DNA of 64,000 nucleotides from Liquidambar formosana. Its lineage: Eukaryota; Streptophyta; Magnoliopsida; Saxifragales; Altingiaceae. The notes below the pieces were generated by a model. That model was given only the letters and a program-made list of their open reading frames with translations. It did no database searches and was not told where the DNA came from. Made by a program: the position numbers and the translations under genes. The stretch covers positions 30,047,695 to 30,111,694 of the forward strand of contig CM077831.1 in NCBI GenBank assembly GCA_039720395.1. The letters run 5' to 3'. Positions 62,101-64,000 of this stretch are shown here, piece by piece (position 1 is the stretch's first letter; each line of letters starts with the position of its first letter).

Positions 62101-63402
62101 TGCCAGCAGCCTCGCCATTAGGCTTCGTGAAGGGAATGAAGTCATAAAGAAGAGCATATGGTAATGCTTCAACTACAGCTTTGAAGACATCTATGCAGTA
62201 ACCAGTGACAGTTGTAGTGTTAGTGCTAGGATCTCGTGTCACCTTTACAAATTCACCAAAACCATCCTTTATTGGAACTCCTATTCTCAACCTTTTCCCA
62301 TTTGTCGGTATCACCCAACCCCTAGGAACAGCTGTAGTTTCACCTGGCCATATAATACCTCCAAGACTAGCCTTAGAAGTAGAGTACACACTTATGTTTG
62401 AGAAATTAAGTCTCCTGACTAGTCCATCTTTCGGTGTCCAAAATCCAATCCCTCTCCCGCCATTACCAATCAAGTTTACTACCTGAAAAGCTGATGATTG
62501 TAGTTGCCCACCAACAAGAAGAAAATCTCTGTCAAGGCCTTTAAATGTAGTAATTAATAATGTTTGCTGAAGTTTTGGACCATTTTGAGAGACTCCAAAA
62601 GTTTCAAGATCCGTTGAATTCCCAGATATGTTCATCTTTTGGAAACCAAAGTTTGTAGCATTAAGTGTCTCAACTGCCATGGCTAGTGCCAAAGCAGCAT
62701 CATAAGCCCAAAGTCCATATATGTTCAATTTCACATCAAGAATTGTTGGATTGTCTTGTTGGAATTTCCTTTTCCATCGAATGCTAAAATCTTCGAGCTC
62801 TTTTGTTTTTGGTATGTAATTCTCTACACCTAATACCCGTTGCATTGAATCAATGACCGAAGGATCCATAGAACTCAAGAGATCACCTATCCCACCAGTT
62901 ATGATCCAAACATATCCTTCACTCATCATTCCAACCTCTTTTGCTTTTAGAAAAAGCTGAGAGCCAAGAACCGGTAACATGTGCACAATAAAAACTCTAG
63001 TTTGCATTGTCATCAACTTGTAAAGCTCCTGAACAATTTGATCATCGGTGGCAGATGGAGGAATGACACTCCGGTAGGGCACACGAGTGTCAATCTCTTG
63101 CAATGCATCAGTAAGAAAAGGTATAAGTCCTTCTCCATACTCGTTGTCAACGTAGATGGGCACGGCTTCTCTCCATCCAAAGGCTTGAATAATTGCACTT
63201 ATGGCTTTTACTTGAGACGAGTCATTTTGGCAAGCTCGTATAAAATAAGGATTACGAATTGGAGAAAGAGAAGCACTTGTCGCAGAAAATGATATAATGG
63301 GCACATGAGCTTTGTCGCCAAGATCAATAATGAAGTCAGCCTGTTTCGATAATTCTGGCCCTATGATGGCTTGCACTTCTACATTTTTAATCAGGTCTAG
63401 TG
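58458..63402 (-). CDS. Glutamate receptor-like channel GLR-B, exons 2-5, apparently intact (exon 1 off window)
   Basis: The only large open host gene in the window. Exons on the minus strand: 63402-62066 (1337 nt), 60128-59816 (313), 59565-59159 (407), 59069-58458 (612, TAA). All junctions are GT/AG and phases match the GLR-A genes. The roughly 889 residues seen plus a ~89-codon first exon would give about 980 aa, normal for GLRs. Domains: amino-terminal binding domain (ALDLIKNVEVQAIIGPEL), S1 (WVIPTNGKRLRIGVP, TGYCIDVF), M1, pore STIFWFSFSTMVFAQ (Q where GLR-A has H), M3 QSYTASLSSMLTVQ, S2, M4 WGLFLIAGIASSLALIIF, and a Ser/Asn/Pro-rich tail. Intron 2 is 1.9 kb and contains a TIR element (60304-61811). 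The role is a plasma-membrane or endomembrane cation channel gated by amino acids or related ligands, from family knowledge; clade 2 (GLR2.7/2.8-like) is inferred. Exon 1 and the promoter must lie beyond 64,000. Confidence 0.9.
60304..61811. mobile_element. Long-TIR (Mutator-like) element in GLR-B intron 2
   Basis: Inverted ends of more than 100 bp: AAGAAACATTAATTACAAAG at the left matches the inverse of CTTTGTACTTAATGTTTCCT at the right. A 9-bp direct repeat AATTTTGAA (60295-60303, 61812-61820) flanks it. The interior of about 1.2 kb has no recognisable transposase; short ORFs there lack known motifs. Copy 1 has lost this region, so there is no empty-site test. Confidence 0.7.
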
Positions 63403-64000
63403 CTGTTTCACAGAAAAAAAAAATAAAAAAATAAAATAAAATAAAAATAAAAAATGAACAAGGCACAAACGATAACTTAATTTTTATTTTCTTTTCAATA
63501 TTTTCTCAGAACTCAAACGAGGCACAAAGGGTAACTTATTATTCCAGCTTGGAGAAATACAGGATCTGTTATCAAGAAAACATCAATCAATCTTCGAGTG
63601 CTGTAGAACAATATATAGTAGTGGGATTTTTTGGGAGCAATTCGCAAATCAAACTTTTCATCATAACAAACAACTGCAAACAGGTTTTTAAAGAAAACTT
63701 ACCTATATTGTCTTAAGGATATCATACTTAGGATACATTAAAGAGAAAACTAGTTGTCCAAGACTGCAAATTAAATGTATTATAACAAGGGTTGGAAAGC
63801 TAAATAGGTATGATATCCTCAAGCAACTATCTCTCAAGATGAAAACATGGAAATGTCCCTTAATTACCCAAAGAAAAAATTACAAAAAATAAAAAAATAA
63901 AAAAGATAAATATATTGTCCATTCAATAATTGAGATTATATTGGATGAGATGGGTGTCTACAAATTTATATTTGGAACCTTCTCATGTCAAAACTTGGCC
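63403..64000. other. GLR-B intron 1, partial
   Basis: A-rich DNA after the exon 2 acceptor; 63490-63680 resembles 12900-13100 upstream of GLR-A exon 2, so the intron start is conserved between paralogues. No exon 1 in the remaining 600 bp. Confidence 0.6.

Larger units (their letters stand above)
28937..63309. repeat. Segmental duplication, copy 2
   Basis: Second copy of the unit, longer because of a nested retrotransposon, a local tandem duplication, a hAT-like insertion, a palindrome, and retention of ~4.2 kb of GLR-B lost from copy 1. It lacks the Helitron and several MITEs of copy 1. DNA after 63309 continues GLR-B and has no counterpart at the copy-1 end. Confidence 0.93.

Noticed and set aside
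1..64000. Bacterial two-component operon suggested by the kinase/receiver motifs
   Set aside because: The motifs are split over spliced exons with plant intron sequence; no operon, Shine-Dalgarno sites or bacterial gene density.

Overview
The window is nuclear DNA from a flowering plant. Split genes with GT/AG introns, a plant-type hybrid histidine kinase, plant glutamate-receptor-like (GLR) genes and nested plant transposons support this. The kinase matches AHK5/HK5 and the receptors look like clade 2 GLRs (GLR2.7/2.8 type), which points to a eudicot. I cannot name the species.

The dominant structure is a direct tandem segmental duplication. Copy 1 runs from about 448 to 28,924 and copy 2 from about 28,937 to 63,309 or beyond. 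Each copy carries, in order: the C-terminal half of AHK5 on the + strand; a GLR gene (GLR-A, - strand) converging on it about 1.2 kb away; a relic of another GLR exon 2; two isolated GLR first exons; and a second GLR gene (GLR-B, - strand). The junction at 28,890-28,960 fuses GLR-B exon 2 of copy 1 to an AHK5 intron of copy 2 through an 11-bp templated filler.

Because the copies align over tens of kilobases, each acts as an empty-site control for the other. This dates and delimits many insertions. Copy 1 only: a 3.3-kb Helitron (17,166-20,476), a hAT MITE (2,914-3,237), a Mutator-like MITE (10,326-10,734), a PIF/Harbinger-like MITE inside a SINE (24,284-24,494), and truncated L1 tails. Copy 2 only: a 5.1-kb Ty3/gypsy chromovirus (31,632-36,773) nested in a Mutator-like element, a 0.54-kb tandem duplication whose breakpoint lies in that element's terminal repeat, a hAT-like element packed with ATATCGA motifs (39,641-40,295) and a ~317-bp near-perfect palindrome (56,583-56,899). 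A tRNA-type SINE (51,456-51,574) lies in a part of copy 2 that copy 1 has lost.

Genes: both AHK5 copies are broken, by different mutations (frameshifts, stops and lost splice sites in copy 1; a missing N-terminus, a 5-bp duplication and a 1-bp deletion in copy 2). Both GLR-A copies are also broken at different places. GLR-B is reduced to an exon-2 stub in copy 1, by a ~4.2-kb deletion and the duplication breakpoint. In copy 2 its exons 2-5 are open, with correct splice phases; exon 1 must lie beyond 64,000. It is the only probable functional host gene here. Splice sites were called by eye from codon phase and from homology recalled from the families. Nothing was searched or aligned by computer.
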